Assembly: GCA_900545725.1 (NCBI GenBank)
Contig: URAI01000036.1
Coordinates: 1 to 21,948, forward strand
Length of the DNA stretch: 21,948 nt
Reading direction: 5' to 3'
Origin: an uncultured Eubacterium sp.
GTDB lineage: Bacteria > Bacillota > Clostridia > Lachnospirales > Lachnospiraceae
The translations under genes and the position numbers were made by a program. Position 1 is the stretch's first letter; each line of letters begins with the position of its first letter. The notes under the pieces were generated by a model. That model was not told the DNA's origin. It did not search any database and saw nothing but the letters and a program-made list of their open reading frames with translations. Shown in pieces: positions 1 through 7,024 of this stretch.

Positions 1-2
1 AA

Positions 3-431
3 ATATGGCTTCTTGAAAGAGCAGAGCCATTATATAAGATATATCCATGGAAAGCACTTCTTAGGGCTGGTTCAAGAGGGTGTGCAGAGACAGAATATGG
101 TCAGAAGCTTATGCGAAAGATGATGATGTCCTATGATTCAGATCCTAAAGAATATGCAAGACTTGCCGGTTTTGGTTACAGAATGCTTGCTGAGGCAATC
201 AAAGCAGATCTGCCATATCATATCAGTTGTCCGGCTCTTCTTATCTGTGGAGAAAAGGATAAAGCGGGCTCAGCCAAAAGCTATAATAAGAAATGGCATC
301 AGAGAGAAGGTTTACCGCTTAAATGGATAAAAAATGCCGGTCATAATTCCAACGCTGACCAGCCGGATGAAGTAAACAGACTGATAGAAAAATTTATCAG
401 CGAGGTAGATAGGAGAGGAGTGTCCGGATGA
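3..431 (+). CDS. alpha/beta hydrolase, C-terminal part (5' end outside window)
   Basis: The reading frame is open from the left edge to TGA at 429-431, so only about 142 C-terminal residues are present and the nucleophile elbow is missing. What is visible fits an alpha/beta-hydrolase fold: a hydrophobic strand followed by GEKD (the usual position of the catalytic Asp, residues LLICGEKD) and then AGHNSNADQPDEV near the end, which holds the expected catalytic His before the last helix. It would be a cytoplasmic serine hydrolase or esterase-like enzyme; the substrate cannot be inferred. An internal ATG at 111 is not a credible start, because the coding frame continues upstream of it. The stop overlaps the ATG of a tiny frame at 428 in ATGA fashion. 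Confidence 0.8.
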   Translation: MWLLERAEPLYKIYPWKALLRAGSRGCAETEYGQKLMRKMMMSYDSDPKEYARLAGFGYRMLAEAIKADLPYHISCPALLICGEKDKAGSAKSYNKKWHQREGLPLKWIKNAGHNSNADQPDEVNRLIEKFISEVDRRGVSG

Positions 432-481
432 AATTAAATATACAGTGGAAAAAGCATTATATGGAATTTTATAAATATTAG
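428..481 (+). CDS. 17-residue small ORF coupled to the hydrolase (or remnant of a lost gene)
   Basis: ATG at 428 overlaps the TGA of the upstream hydrolase and is preceded by a strong ribosome site (AGGAGAGGAG at 411-420, 7 nt away), typical of translational coupling. The frame ends after 17 codons (TAG 479-481). The peptide is rich in Lys, Tyr and Trp and has no motif I recognise. It may be a real micro-ORF, or the start of a downstream operon gene whose remainder was lost when the adjoining repeat-rich region formed. The good ribosome site is seen; function is unknown. Confidence 0.25.
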   Translation: MKLNIQWKKHYMEFYKY

Positions 482-590
482 TCAGGCAATTTTTCTGTAC
501 TCCATGCCATAAATCGCTAGAAAATGTAATTAAATTACAGTATTATTATAAATAACAGATACAGACAGGTTATTTTATGATAGGAGATTA

Positions 591-730
591 GTGTGAAAAA
601 TAAGCTTGATAGCTTATTTTATCACACGGCTATTTGCGCCGCAGGCGTCACAAAGTAGCCTTTATCGCAGAGCCAAACCTGACATTTGGCTCGCGATTCC
701 TCCGGCATTAAAAATGCCTGCGGAATGGAG
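591..730 (+). repeat. tandem-hairpin leader element ending in the aguB ribosome site
   Basis: Four inverted repeats follow each other almost without gaps: 591-606/611-627 (GTGTGAAAAATAAGCT with its partner, 4-nt loop), 628-660 (GGCTATTTG/CAAAGTAGCC around CGCC-GCA-GGCG), 664-697 (ATCGC-GAGCCAAA/TTTGGCTC-GCGAT, one bulged A, 7-nt loop) and 701-724 (GGCAT-TAAAA-ATGCC core). The element is clearly more GC-rich than its surroundings and ends with AATGGAG, the aguB ribosome site. Its last 29 nt recur before the tetR-type gene at 20121-20149 with two mismatches. It looks like a repetitive extragenic or miniature mobile element that became a 5' leader; a structured cis-regulatory RNA is the alternative. 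It also contains a 21-codon frame (GTG 593 to TAG 656-658) behind an AGGAG at 582-586. Confidence 0.6.
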
Positions 731-736
731 ATTAAT

Positions 737-1606
737 ATGAGAAAAGTTAAATATGCAGGAATACAGATGCAATGCTGTAATTCCGTTGAAGAAAATATAA
801 AGACTGCTGACAGACTTGTACACACTGCTGCCGGAAACGGTGCTAATATTATACTTCTTCCTGAACTGTTTGAACGACCATATTTTTGTCAGGAACGTAA
901 TTATGATTATTATTCATATGCTACAACCGTAGAGGACAATCCGGCCATACAGCATTTTAAAAAGGTTGCAGCCAAGCTTGGCGTCGTCCTTCCAATCAGC
1001 TTTTATGAACGTGATGTAAATGTATTTTATAACAGCATTGCCATTATTGATGCCGACGGTACAGTTCTTGGTATCTACCGTAAAACCCATATTCCTGATG
1101 ACCATTACTATCAGGAAAAATTCTATTTTACACCGGGAAATACCGGCTTTAAGGTATGGAATACCCGATATGCAAAGATTGGTGTCGGTATCTGCTGGGA
1201 CCAGTGGTTTCCTGAAGCTGCAAGATGTATGGCAGTACAGGGGGCTGAAATACTATTGTATCCTACTGCAATCGGTTCAGAACCTATTCTTGAGGTTGAC
1301 AGCATGCCGCACTGGAGAAGATGCATGCAGGGACATGCTGCATGTAATATAATTCCGGTAGTTGCCGCTAACCGTATCGGTGAAGAAAAAGTAATTCCCT
1401 GTGAGGCCAATGGCAATCAGGAATCTTCACTTGTATTTTACGGCTCATCCTTTGTTACAGATGCCTCAGGTGAGATTATCTCACAGGCTTCAAGGGATAG
1501 CGAAGATATTGTATATGGCGAATCCGACCTCGATGAAAACAGGGATTTAAGAGTAAGCTGGGGACTTTTCAGGGACAGACGGCCTGAGATGTATAAAGAA
1601 ATATAA
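737..1606 (+). CDS. aguB: N-carbamoylputrescine amidase
   Basis: A 289-residue carbon-nitrogen hydrolase of the nitrilase superfamily. It hydrolyses N-carbamoylputrescine to putrescine, CO2 and ammonia, the last step of the agmatine deiminase route of polyamine synthesis in the cytoplasm. The Glu-Lys-Cys triad is visible: Glu43 (LLPELFE), Lys116 (YRKTHIPD) and Cys153 (GICWDQWFPE). The blocks YQEKFYFTPG, YPTAIGSEP, HWRRCMQGHA and SWGLFRDRRP are highly characteristic of AguB rather than of other nitrilases. The start at 737 is chosen because GGAG (727-730) lies 6 nt upstream; the longer frame from 686 begins inside the repeat element and should be dropped. The usual partner aguA (agmatine deiminase) is not in the window, so this gene is isolated, with a structured leader of its own. 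Confidence 0.93.
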   Translation: MRKVKYAGIQMQCCNSVEENIKTADRLVHTAAGNGANIILLPELFERPYFCQERNYDYYSYATTVEDNPAIQHFKKVAAKLGVVLPISFYERDVNVFYNSIAIIDADGTVLGIYRKTHIPDDHYYQEKFYFTPGNTGFKVWNTRYAKIGVGICWDQWFPEAARCMAVQGAEILLYPTAIGSEPILEVDSMPHWRRCMQGHAACNIIPVVAANRIGEEKVIPCEANGNQESSLVFYGSSFVTDASGEIISQASRDSEDIVYGESDLDENRDLRVSWGLFRDRRPEMYKEI

Positions 1607-1680
1607 ATATCTGTGACTGTCATATTAAATTATAAAAATTTTGATGGTCATATATATTAAACTCACTAGATTGCTAGTAA

Positions 1681-1740
1681 AAAGACAGCAGCATATTCCG
1701 GTTTTATAACTCTATTCAACCAGAACATGTTACTGTCTTT
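1681..1740. terminator. hairpin terminator between convergent aguB and nuclease genes
   Basis: Arms 1681-1703 and 1718-1740 pair over 23 positions, with four G-U or mismatched pairs (outer AAAGACAG/CTGTCTTT is perfect). On the minus strand the stem is followed by TTTTTAC, a good U-tract for the nuclease gene. On the plus strand the tail is weaker (TCTTTATCATTAT). It probably ends both transcripts. Confidence 0.75.
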
Positions 1741-1755
1741 ATCATTATATGTATT

Positions 1756-3147
1756 TTAATAACACTTTGAACATGCACCTTTTCCCTGTGCTTCCGCCTG
1801 CTGCTTTGTTATCTGCACCGGATTTTTCATATTGCTGCATGTCGGATCTGAATGATATTTTTTCCCCTTACCTGATGAAGCTACCCATACCATATCCGTT
1901 GAGGCTGTATCATCAACACTATTATTTTCCTGTGTATCTGACACTGTCTCTTCTTTCGCGGCAAAACTGTCACCTGATGTATCCGCAGCTGCTTCTTCCT
2001 CTGCTGCCTCAAAGCTCTGTACGCTGTCAGTATTATCAGATATATCCGTGCCGTCAGTTTCATATGCAGTATCAGGAACTGCTTCATGTATTGCCGCCGC
2101 TCCCATTGCCATTGCAGCTATTTCACCTGCAGAAGTGTTGTCATTACCTGCTGTATTATTATCAGGATTACTTCCTGTATTATTCTTAGTCTTTCCGGTA
2201 CTTTGAGATATGCTGCTTACTGAATCAGATATTATCTGTATAGAATCATCCACCCAGCTGTCACCCGTTGCATAATCTATTGCTATGCCTGGCTGTACAT
2301 TGTATACAAATATATTAAAACATATTCCGGCGCCTTTATCCTCCACTGACCAGCCTTCCATCCTGGCACCTGTTGCTACAAGATTATCTCCCTCAAAAAC
2401 AGGTGTTACCCTGTAGAGTACATGGTTATTAGTTGCTTTTACATACTGTGCAACTTTATTTTCATATGGCAGCATGCCTTTTACATTAAAATATCTTGTT
2501 CCTGTAATAAGATTCTTTACGTTGGCATTTTCTCCGGCAAGTTCAAATGCTATAAGATGACATCTGTTATACAGATAATTACCATCAACAAGCTCGTGAT
2601 AATTCTTAGTATGCCACCCTGTAGGCTTGACTGAACCGATTGAACCTCTCTTTTGTGTAGGCATTAACTCCCTGCATATATTCGCATATGCAGGACCACA
2701 ACGCCTTAGACTGTCAAGCTCGCTATATTTTTCAAAATTTTCAGTACTTTTCTTTTCATCATCTGAAAATAATGGCATATTGCCGTCAAGTGTCACATAT
2801 AAATATCCGTCAAATTCCGGTACATCCGCGGATGTATAATATACACTTGAATCTAACTTTATAGAAGTTTTTTCATCAGTAATATCTGTATTACCGGTAC
2901 TGTTGTCAACTGCTGTATTATTTTCTGCCTTTTCAATATCTGACTGGTTATCAACAGCCTGGCTAAGCTGTGCCTCCTTAGACTGTTCATTTGAATTATT
3001 ATCTGCGGTCTGTCCTGATGTTACTGCCGTTTCATTATTATTTACTCCGGCAGGACTGCCTTTGCAGCCTGTTAATACCTGCATCAGTAATACTAATGAC
3101 ACTATGGCAGACATTAACAGCCTGCTATGCTTTTTAGTGTTCTTCAT
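1756..3147 (-). CDS. secreted lipoprotein DNA/RNA non-specific endonuclease (EndA type)
   Basis: 463 residues. The N-terminus is a lipoprotein signal peptide (residues 1-28; lipobox VLTGC, Cys28), followed by a Ser/Asn/Gln/Glu-rich linker to about residue 95. The nuclease domain spans about 100-300: GWHTKNY, then YNRCHLIAFEL, which occupies the place of the DRGH motif of EndA/NUC1-type beta-beta-alpha-metal nucleases (His197 as general base), then NLITGTRYFN and PYENKV, which carry the metal-ligand Asn and neighbouring residues. A second acidic low-complexity linker (about 305-415) leads to a C-terminal mini-domain with KYHSDPTCSNM and CSKCY; its His and Cys residues may bind a metal. The protein is likely membrane-anchored outside the cell and degrades DNA or RNA for nutrition or during uptake. 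Ribosome site AGAGGAAA lies just upstream of the ATG. It is monocistronic. Confidence 0.85.
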   Translation of the reverse strand: MKNTKKHSRLLMSAIVSLVLLMQVLTGCKGSPAGVNNNETAVTSGQTADNNSNEQSKEAQLSQAVDNQSDIEKAENNTAVDNSTGNTDITDEKTSIKLDSSVYYTSADVPEFDGYLYVTLDGNMPLFSDDEKKSTENFEKYSELDSLRRCGPAYANICRELMPTQKRGSIGSVKPTGWHTKNYHELVDGNYLYNRCHLIAFELAGENANVKNLITGTRYFNVKGMLPYENKVAQYVKATNNHVLYRVTPVFEGDNLVATGARMEGWSVEDKGAGICFNIFVYNVQPGIAIDYATGDSWVDDSIQIISDSVSSISQSTGKTKNNTGSNPDNNTAGNDNTSAGEIAAMAMGAAAIHEAVPDTAYETDGTDISDNTDSVQSFEAAEEEAAADTSGDSFAAKEETVSDTQENNSVDDTASTDMVWVASSGKGKKYHSDPTCSNMKNPVQITKQQAEAQGKGACSKCY

Positions 3148-3185
3148 TTCATTTTTCCTCTTTCTTATTATTACTTACGGCTAAC

Positions 3186-3226
3186 ATATTAGCTATTTTG
3201 ATTAAAAAAGTCAATTATAGCTAATA
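3186..3226 (-). promoter_or_regulatory. nuclease promoter with overlapping inverted repeat
   Basis: On the minus strand TTGACT (3209-3214) and TAATAT (3186-3191) are 17 bp apart, about 40 bp before the nuclease ATG. A perfect 10-bp inverted repeat, TATTAGCTAT (3187-3196) and ATAGCTAATA (3217-3226), brackets this promoter and covers the -10 box. It is a plausible repressor site for an unidentified regulator. Confidence 0.5.
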
Positions 3227-3357
3227 TATTAATCTTTTTTATTATTATATTAATATCTTTACCCCTCAATCTGCAATTTCTCTATATCATTATTGACTTC
3301 ATTATCTGTTTTTACCAGATTACATCCATACACACTAATATCTAATCTAATTTAATA

Positions 3358-3387
3358 TTTACATTATTCTTAAATTTACGTTATAAT
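3358..3387 (+). promoter_or_regulatory. promoter of MarR-type gene copy 1
   Basis: TTTACA (3358-3363), an 18-bp spacer and a perfect TATAAT (3382-3387), about 60 bp before the ATG at 3446. Both boxes are conserved in the second gene copy. Confidence 0.6.
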
Positions 3388-3445
3388 ATAGCTATCTTAT
3401 ATGAACGTATAAATTATCTAAAATATATAGGTGAGGTGAACAGAT

Positions 3446-3886
3446 ATGAATGATACTTACAAATCACTCAATTCCATACTGGTTAAGCTCTTTAATGACA
3501 TAATGCATATAGAAGAACATGCCCTTATAACAGACGAATTTAAAAATCTTACCGTCAATGATATGCATATAATTTAAGCTGTTGGGATAGACAGGCCTAA
3601 GAAGATGTCAGAGATTGCCAGACAACTCGGTGTTACAATGGGTACACTTACAACTGGAATTAACGGTCTTGTGAAAAAAGGCTATGTTGAGCGTCACAGA
3701 AGTGATAAAGACAGACGTATTGTCTATGCTTCACTTACCACGTCAGGCCATAAAGCATATAACCATCATATGAAGTTCCACAAAGATATGATTGACTATA
3801 TTATGAATGAACTGTCAGAGGATGAAGCTAAGATACTTGGTAAGACTTTTGTGCGTCTTGAAGATTATTTTGAGAAGTGGTTATAA
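3446..3886 (+). pseudogene. MarR/FabT-like regulator with in-frame TAA at codon 44, copy 1
   Basis: Reading from ATG 3446 (ribosome site GGTGAGGTG) gives 43 codons, then TAA at 3575-3577, then the same frame continues to the stop at 3884-3886. Read through, it would be a full-length 146-residue MarR protein with an N-terminal dimerisation helix, a winged helix (MSEIARQLGV recognition region; wing KKGYVERHRSDKDRRIVYASLT) and a C-terminal dimerisation helix. FabT-like regulators of fatty-acid synthesis have this length and pattern. The TAA could come from GAA (Glu) by one substitution. An ATG at 3605 could restart a 93-residue winged-helix fragment, but only a weak AGG precedes it. No fatty-acid genes are nearby. 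The shared stop in two otherwise perfect copies makes simple decay less certain. Confidence 0.75.
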
Positions 3887-3896
3887 ATACGAAAAT

Positions 3897-3932
3897 GGCA
3901 TAAGCTGTTATTTTACACAGACAGCTTATGCC
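3897..3932 (+). terminator. hairpin after MarR-type gene copy 1
   Basis: Perfect 12-bp stem GGCATAAGCTGT / ACAGCTTATGCC (3897-3908 and 3921-3932) with a 12-nt loop. The plus-strand tail is poor in T (ACTTCCCATTT), while the minus-strand tail is ATTTTCG. It probably acts for both converging transcripts, this gene and the minus-strand small peptide gene. Confidence 0.6.
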
Positions 3933-3957
3933 ACTTCCCATTTAATCTTCATTTTAA

Positions 3958-4038
3958 CTACTTATCCCATTCAGAAATCTCAGTAGCTATTAATCCGGCA
4001 GTTACTAATATCCCACCAATTCCAATTATAAGACTCAT
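3958..4038 (-). CDS. 26-residue single-span membrane peptide
   Basis: This short frame starts with ATG at 4036-4038, is preceded by TGGAG at good distance (about 9 nt), and ends at TAG (3958-3960). The peptide is a hydrophobic helix (SLIIGIGGILVTAGLIA) followed by a polar, charged tail ending EISEWDK, so one membrane segment of about 17 residues with little outside it. It resembles small membrane proteins and holin-like or type-I-toxin-like peptides in form, but I cannot assign a family. It has its own upstream promoter candidate and a convergent hairpin downstream, which supports a real small gene. Function is unknown. Confidence 0.5.
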   Translation of the reverse strand: MSLIIGIGGILVTAGLIATEISEWDK

Positions 4039-4362
4039 TTTTTATTTCTCCATTCTTTCCTAAATATATTATAATAATAACTGACACTCCCAAAAGACTA
4101 ATCAACAGCATCAGCATTAATTATCATAATAATCAATGTCTTCCACATTGAACCTGTTTCAACTATGAGTTATACACTTTTTCCCACTTACTTGTCAAGA
4201 TATACACACTTTTCTTCAAACTTCTAATGATACCCTTACATTATTTAGTGAATAACTACACCAATAAAACAGTATATCTTCAATTTATATACATGTAATA
4301 CCTGACATATTTAAAAATCCAGGCACTACATACTGCCATAATGCTTTCATTGATATACATAA
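4039..4362. other. AT-rich intergenic stretch with a possible leader transcript
   Basis: No coding frame of credible quality was found. On the minus strand TTGACA (4193-4198), an 18-bp spacer and TATAAC (4169-4174) form a good promoter about 130 nt upstream of the small membrane peptide. The predicted leader contains a perfect 6-bp hairpin CAATGT/ACATTG (4134-4139, 4145-4150). A small regulatory RNA or long 5' leader is possible. Nothing else is recognisable. Confidence 0.35.
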
Positions 4363-4403
4363 AAAACTGCTGCCCCGGTCTTCATAACCAGAACAGCAGT
4401 TTT
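4363..4403 (-). terminator. terminator of the aldolase/Nramp-fold operon
   Basis: Stem AAAACTGCTG / CAGCAGTTTT (4363-4372, 4394-4403), extended inward by wobble pairs (CTGGT with ACCGG). On the minus strand the stem is followed by a run of T residues (TTTTTTAT). This is a strong Rho-independent terminator placed just after the stop of the transporter gene. Confidence 0.85.
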
Positions 4404-4413
4404 GATATAAAAT

Positions 4414-5682
4414 TTACTTAATTAAAGAATGAATTAACTTAGGAATGTAATTCCATAATGCTGAAAATGTCATTACAAGTGCGAATAAATAGCTTATAAC
4501 CATACATATCTGAAGAACTCTCGGTGTCTTATAACCTTCATTTACATCTTTTCTGAATAACATTCTCATTACAAAAAATCCACCAAATGGTGTAGCAATG
4601 GCAGTTGCAATATTAGCTACAAATATAAGCTGTGTCGGTGAACCACCATAACAGTAACAAATCACTGCCGCAAATGCTATACATGCAAGACAACCATATC
4701 TGATAAACTTTGATTCCAGATTAACCGGTTTGTTGATACCAGCTCCAAGTAATACCATTCCTCTTTGTGTATTACCAAGAAGTGATGAAAATCCTGCCGC
4801 AAGAAGAGCAATACCCATAACAATAGGTGCAGCTTTTCCTAGAAATGGAACAAGCAGATCTCCTAACTGTGCCGGTGCTGTAATCTTAATTCCTGCCGGA
4901 TGAAGCACAATAGCGCCTACAAGTACAATTGAACCTGATATAAGAATAACTGCGATAACATGTGCAATAGCATCTGCAAGCATTATTCCATTAAACATAT
5001 CTTCTTTTTTCCATTTTTTCTCAACACCAAGATATGTTCCATAGATACCAGCCGTGATAGCTGCGTTGGTACTTACATAAGCAAGTGATGTCGTAAGACT
5101 TCCATCTGCTATTTTCCAGTTGACAAACCCCTTACCAAGTTCACCCCATGAAGGTCCTCCTGTTGCAACAAGTGTTGCATAAAAGCATATAATCATTCCG
5201 ACAATACATAATGTAATTAACTTTTCTACCTTTGAATAAACCCCTTTTGTAAAATAACATGCAAGTATAATTGCAATCATAATCAATGAACCAAGCTTCC
5301 AGTTAATACCAAGAACAAGATTCATACCAGCTCCCGAACCGGTAATATTACCCATTGTAAAAAACAGACATGATAAGAATGTAGCAATACCAACTATAGC
5401 TGCTGCCGCTTTACCATAATATTGTCTTATTGCATGTATGATAGGCATACCTGTAAGCATTGAAATTCTATATGAGGATAACATAAATGTTATACCCATA
5501 AATGCAATTGGTATCAGAAGCCATATCATTGAATAACCATAATTAGAGCCAAGCATCGCTGATGTAGTAATATTTCCAGGTCCTATAACAACCCCGGCTA
5601 ATATAATTCCGGGTCCAATTCTTTTAAGCAGCTCAAGTGGAGTTGCTTTTTTCACCTTCTTCTCATCAAATTGTTCACCCAT
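4414..5682 (-). CDS. Nramp-fold transporter lacking canonical metal-binding motifs
   Basis: 422 residues with about 11 hydrophobic segments in the LeuT/Nramp pattern. TM1 carries GPGNITT (34-40), where canonical Mn/Fe transporters have DPGN. TM6 carries AYVSTNAAITAG (about 201-212), where they have MPH. The metal-coordinating Asp and Met are therefore absent and only the Asn of TM1 is kept. Such relatives may carry another ion or an organic substrate. The gene follows the aldolase-family lyase by 82 nt with its own site GGAGAAGG and shares its promoter and operators, so I infer uptake of the substrate or precursor used by that lyase. Automatic annotation as a divalent-metal transporter should be treated with caution. 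The family assignment is firm; the substrate is unknown. Confidence 0.75.
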   Translation of the reverse strand: MGEQFDEKKVKKATPLELLKRIGPGIILAGVVIGPGNITTSAMLGSNYGYSMIWLLIPIAFMGITFMLSSYRISMLTGMPIIHAIRQYYGKAAAAIVGIATFLSCLFFTMGNITGSGAGMNLVLGINWKLGSLIMIAIILACYFTKGVYSKVEKLITLCIVGMIICFYATLVATGGPSWGELGKGFVNWKIADGSLTTSLAYVSTNAAITAGIYGTYLGVEKKWKKEDMFNGIMLADAIAHVIAVILISGSIVLVGAIVLHPAGIKITAPAQLGDLLVPFLGKAAPIVMGIALLAAGFSSLLGNTQRGMVLLGAGINKPVNLESKFIRYGCLACIAFAAVICYCYGGSPTQLIFVANIATAIATPFGGFFVMRMLFRKDVNEGYKTPRVLQICMVISYLFALVMTFSALWNYIPKLIHSLIK

Positions 5683-5699
5683 AAGCCTTCTCCTAACAA

Positions 5700-5739
5700 A
5701 GGCAGTGCCCCAGTATTAATAACTTCCAGATCACTGCCT
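5700..5739 (-). promoter_or_regulatory. intercistronic hairpin between aldolase and transporter
   Basis: Perfect 8-bp stem AGGCAGTG / CACTGCCT (5700-5707, 5732-5739) with a 24-nt loop, between the two operon genes. The minus-strand tail (TTTGTTAGG) is a poor U-tract. Partial attenuation or mRNA processing that sets different levels of enzyme and permease is more likely than full termination. Confidence 0.5.
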
Positions 5740-5764
5740 CATAATCCTGAGTGGTTAGTTTATA

Positions 5765-6736
5765 TTATTTAAACTGGTTCATATCAACCTTTTCCATCTT
5801 ACTTCTCTCAAGTCCAAGTGAAATCCAGTCTTTTTCTTCCTGGTTTAATGGAAGTACCGGCTTTCTCATTAATCCACTTGTAAAGATTCCTCTCTGAACT
5901 AATGCTTCTTTTAATCTTGCATGAGCCTCGCCTGATGGCTGTCCACCGCCATATATAGCCTGTGAAATATGATAAATTCTGTTAGACCAGTCCTGTGCTT
6001 CCTTTAAAGTATGCTTATCCGGATGAGAGAATACATCCCATGCCGGGCAGATTATTTCAGGCACACATCCGGCAAATCCGATTAAAGCACCGTCCATTCC
6101 CGGGAACCAGCTTACACAGAGTGTTTCATCATGACATGTTATTAATGAGATGTCCGGGCATTCCTGACGAAGAAGTCTTACATCATGTTCATAGATTGAT
6201 GTAACTCTTGTACCCATCTTAATACATTTAACATGATCAATTTCCTTACACATCTTAATTAATGTTTCTACCGGATAGAATGCCTTGCTTGTTGCTGGAT
6301 AAAGATGAATAATAATATCAATATCAGCTCCCTCTGCAACATCCTTTACATATTCAAATGGTGCATCCTTGTGCATTCCGAAACGAAGCCACATATGTGG
6401 TGGCATTAAGAGGATTCCGTCTGCTCCTGCTTCTTTAGCTTCCTTAGCCATCTCAATTGACTCTGCTGTATTTTCACAGTTGACACCTGAAATAATTGTC
6501 ATTACATCGCCGCACTCTTCACTACAGATTTCAACTACACGCTTACGTTCTGCTCTTGTAAGCCCTGTTATCTCACCTGTATGTCCATTACATACAAGTC
6601 CTTCTATTCCTTTTCCATAAAATGATTTGATCCAACGAAGATATGCTCTGAACTCTGGTTCATTAATTGAATAATCATCGTTTAAAGGTACTGAAACTGC
6701 TGGGAATATTGTTTTAAATGTTTTTACTTTTGCCAT
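5765..6736 (-). CDS. DHDPS/N-acetylneuraminate lyase/KDG aldolase-family class I lyase
   Basis: 323 residues, the usual size for this (beta/alpha)8 family or slightly longer. Visible motifs are GHTGE (51-55), corresponding to the GTTGE carboxylate-binding loop; Tyr146 in HLYPATS, in the position of the catalytic Tyr; and Lys173 in CIKMGT, the Schiff-base lysine. The family includes dihydrodipicolinate synthase, sialic-acid lyase, and 2-keto-3-deoxy sugar-acid aldolases and dehydratases. Lys-biosynthesis DapA is unlikely, because the gene sits in a LacI-controlled unit with a permease. A keto-deoxy sugar-acid aldolase acting after the dehydratase of the next cluster is my preferred reading. 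Ribosome site AAAGGAG precedes the ATG. It is the first gene of the operon, 82 nt before the transporter. Confidence 0.8.
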   Translation of the reverse strand: MAKVKTFKTIFPAVSVPLNDDYSINEPEFRAYLRWIKSFYGKGIEGLVCNGHTGEITGLTRAERKRVVEICSEECGDVMTIISGVNCENTAESIEMAKEAKEAGADGILLMPPHMWLRFGMHKDAPFEYVKDVAEGADIDIIIHLYPATSKAFYPVETLIKMCKEIDHVKCIKMGTRVTSIYEHDVRLLRQECPDISLITCHDETLCVSWFPGMDGALIGFAGCVPEIICPAWDVFSHPDKHTLKEAQDWSNRIYHISQAIYGGGQPSGEAHARLKEALVQRGIFTSGLMRKPVLPLNQEEKDWISLGLERSKMEKVDMNQFK

Positions 6737-6825
6737 AATAGTGATCTCCTTTTCAATTAAAAATTTTATTATTTTGTTCTTTTAATATTTTTTGCTATCC
6801 GTTGCGCATCGGTTTGATTTATTTA

Positions 6826-6839
6826 TGCAATCGTTTGTA
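6826..6839. promoter_or_regulatory. LacI-type operator O1 at the aldolase promoter
   Basis: Reverse strand reads TACAAACGATTGCA, nearly the same as TACAAACGTTTTCA found before the lacI-type gene, and has the central CG step typical of LacI/CcpA operators. It lies directly downstream of the predicted aldolase start point, where a repressor would block transcription. Confidence 0.6.
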
Positions 6840-6852
6840 TCGCTGTGATTAT

Positions 6853-6881
6853 TTTATACCACACCTTATTTATATAGTCAA
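6853..6881 (-). promoter_or_regulatory. promoter of the aldolase/transporter operon
   Basis: On the minus strand TTGACT (6876-6881), 17 bp, TATAAA (6853-6858). The predicted start point lies near 6845, giving a leader of about 110 nt. Confidence 0.7.
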
Positions 6882-6895
6882 TGCTTTATGCAACT

Positions 6896-6913
6896 TGTGC
6901 AATATTTTGCACA
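6896..6913. promoter_or_regulatory. perfect inverted repeat upstream of the aldolase promoter
   Basis: TGTGCAA-TATT-TTGCACA, a perfect 7-bp dyad located just upstream of the -35 box. It does not match the LacI-type sites and could bind an activator or a second regulator. Confidence 0.4.
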
Positions 6914-7024
6914 TATTCGTGTACAATGTAGCAAATATGCTTGTTTTATCACTAATACAATTTCTGCTTCCACATCAAAACATTCTTCTTTCTTTTTAAT
7001 ATTTTTAGTCATAACCTATTATAC

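Larger units (their letters stand above)
3316..3886 (+). repeat. direct duplication, copy 1 (promoter plus MarR-type gene)
   Basis: This segment matches 8378-8947. Aligned by eye, the 130-bp upstream part differs at about 10 positions (including a 1-base gap), while the 441-bp gene shows no difference. Similarity stops exactly after the stop codon, where the two copies continue into unrelated hairpins. Confidence 0.85.

Noticed and set aside
686..736. N-terminal extension of the amidase from ATG 686
   Set aside because: It begins inside the hairpin repeat, lacks a ribosome site and is not part of the nitrilase fold; ATG 737 has GGAG at proper distance.
622..825. Minus-strand 67-codon frame across the hairpin element
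   Set aside because: It is a shadow of the palindromic repeat and the start of aguB, with no ribosome site.
1749..2189. Plus-strand frame antisense to the nuclease C-terminus
   Set aside because: Low-complexity Leu/Pro/Tyr/His product caused by antisense reading of the acidic linker; no ribosome site.
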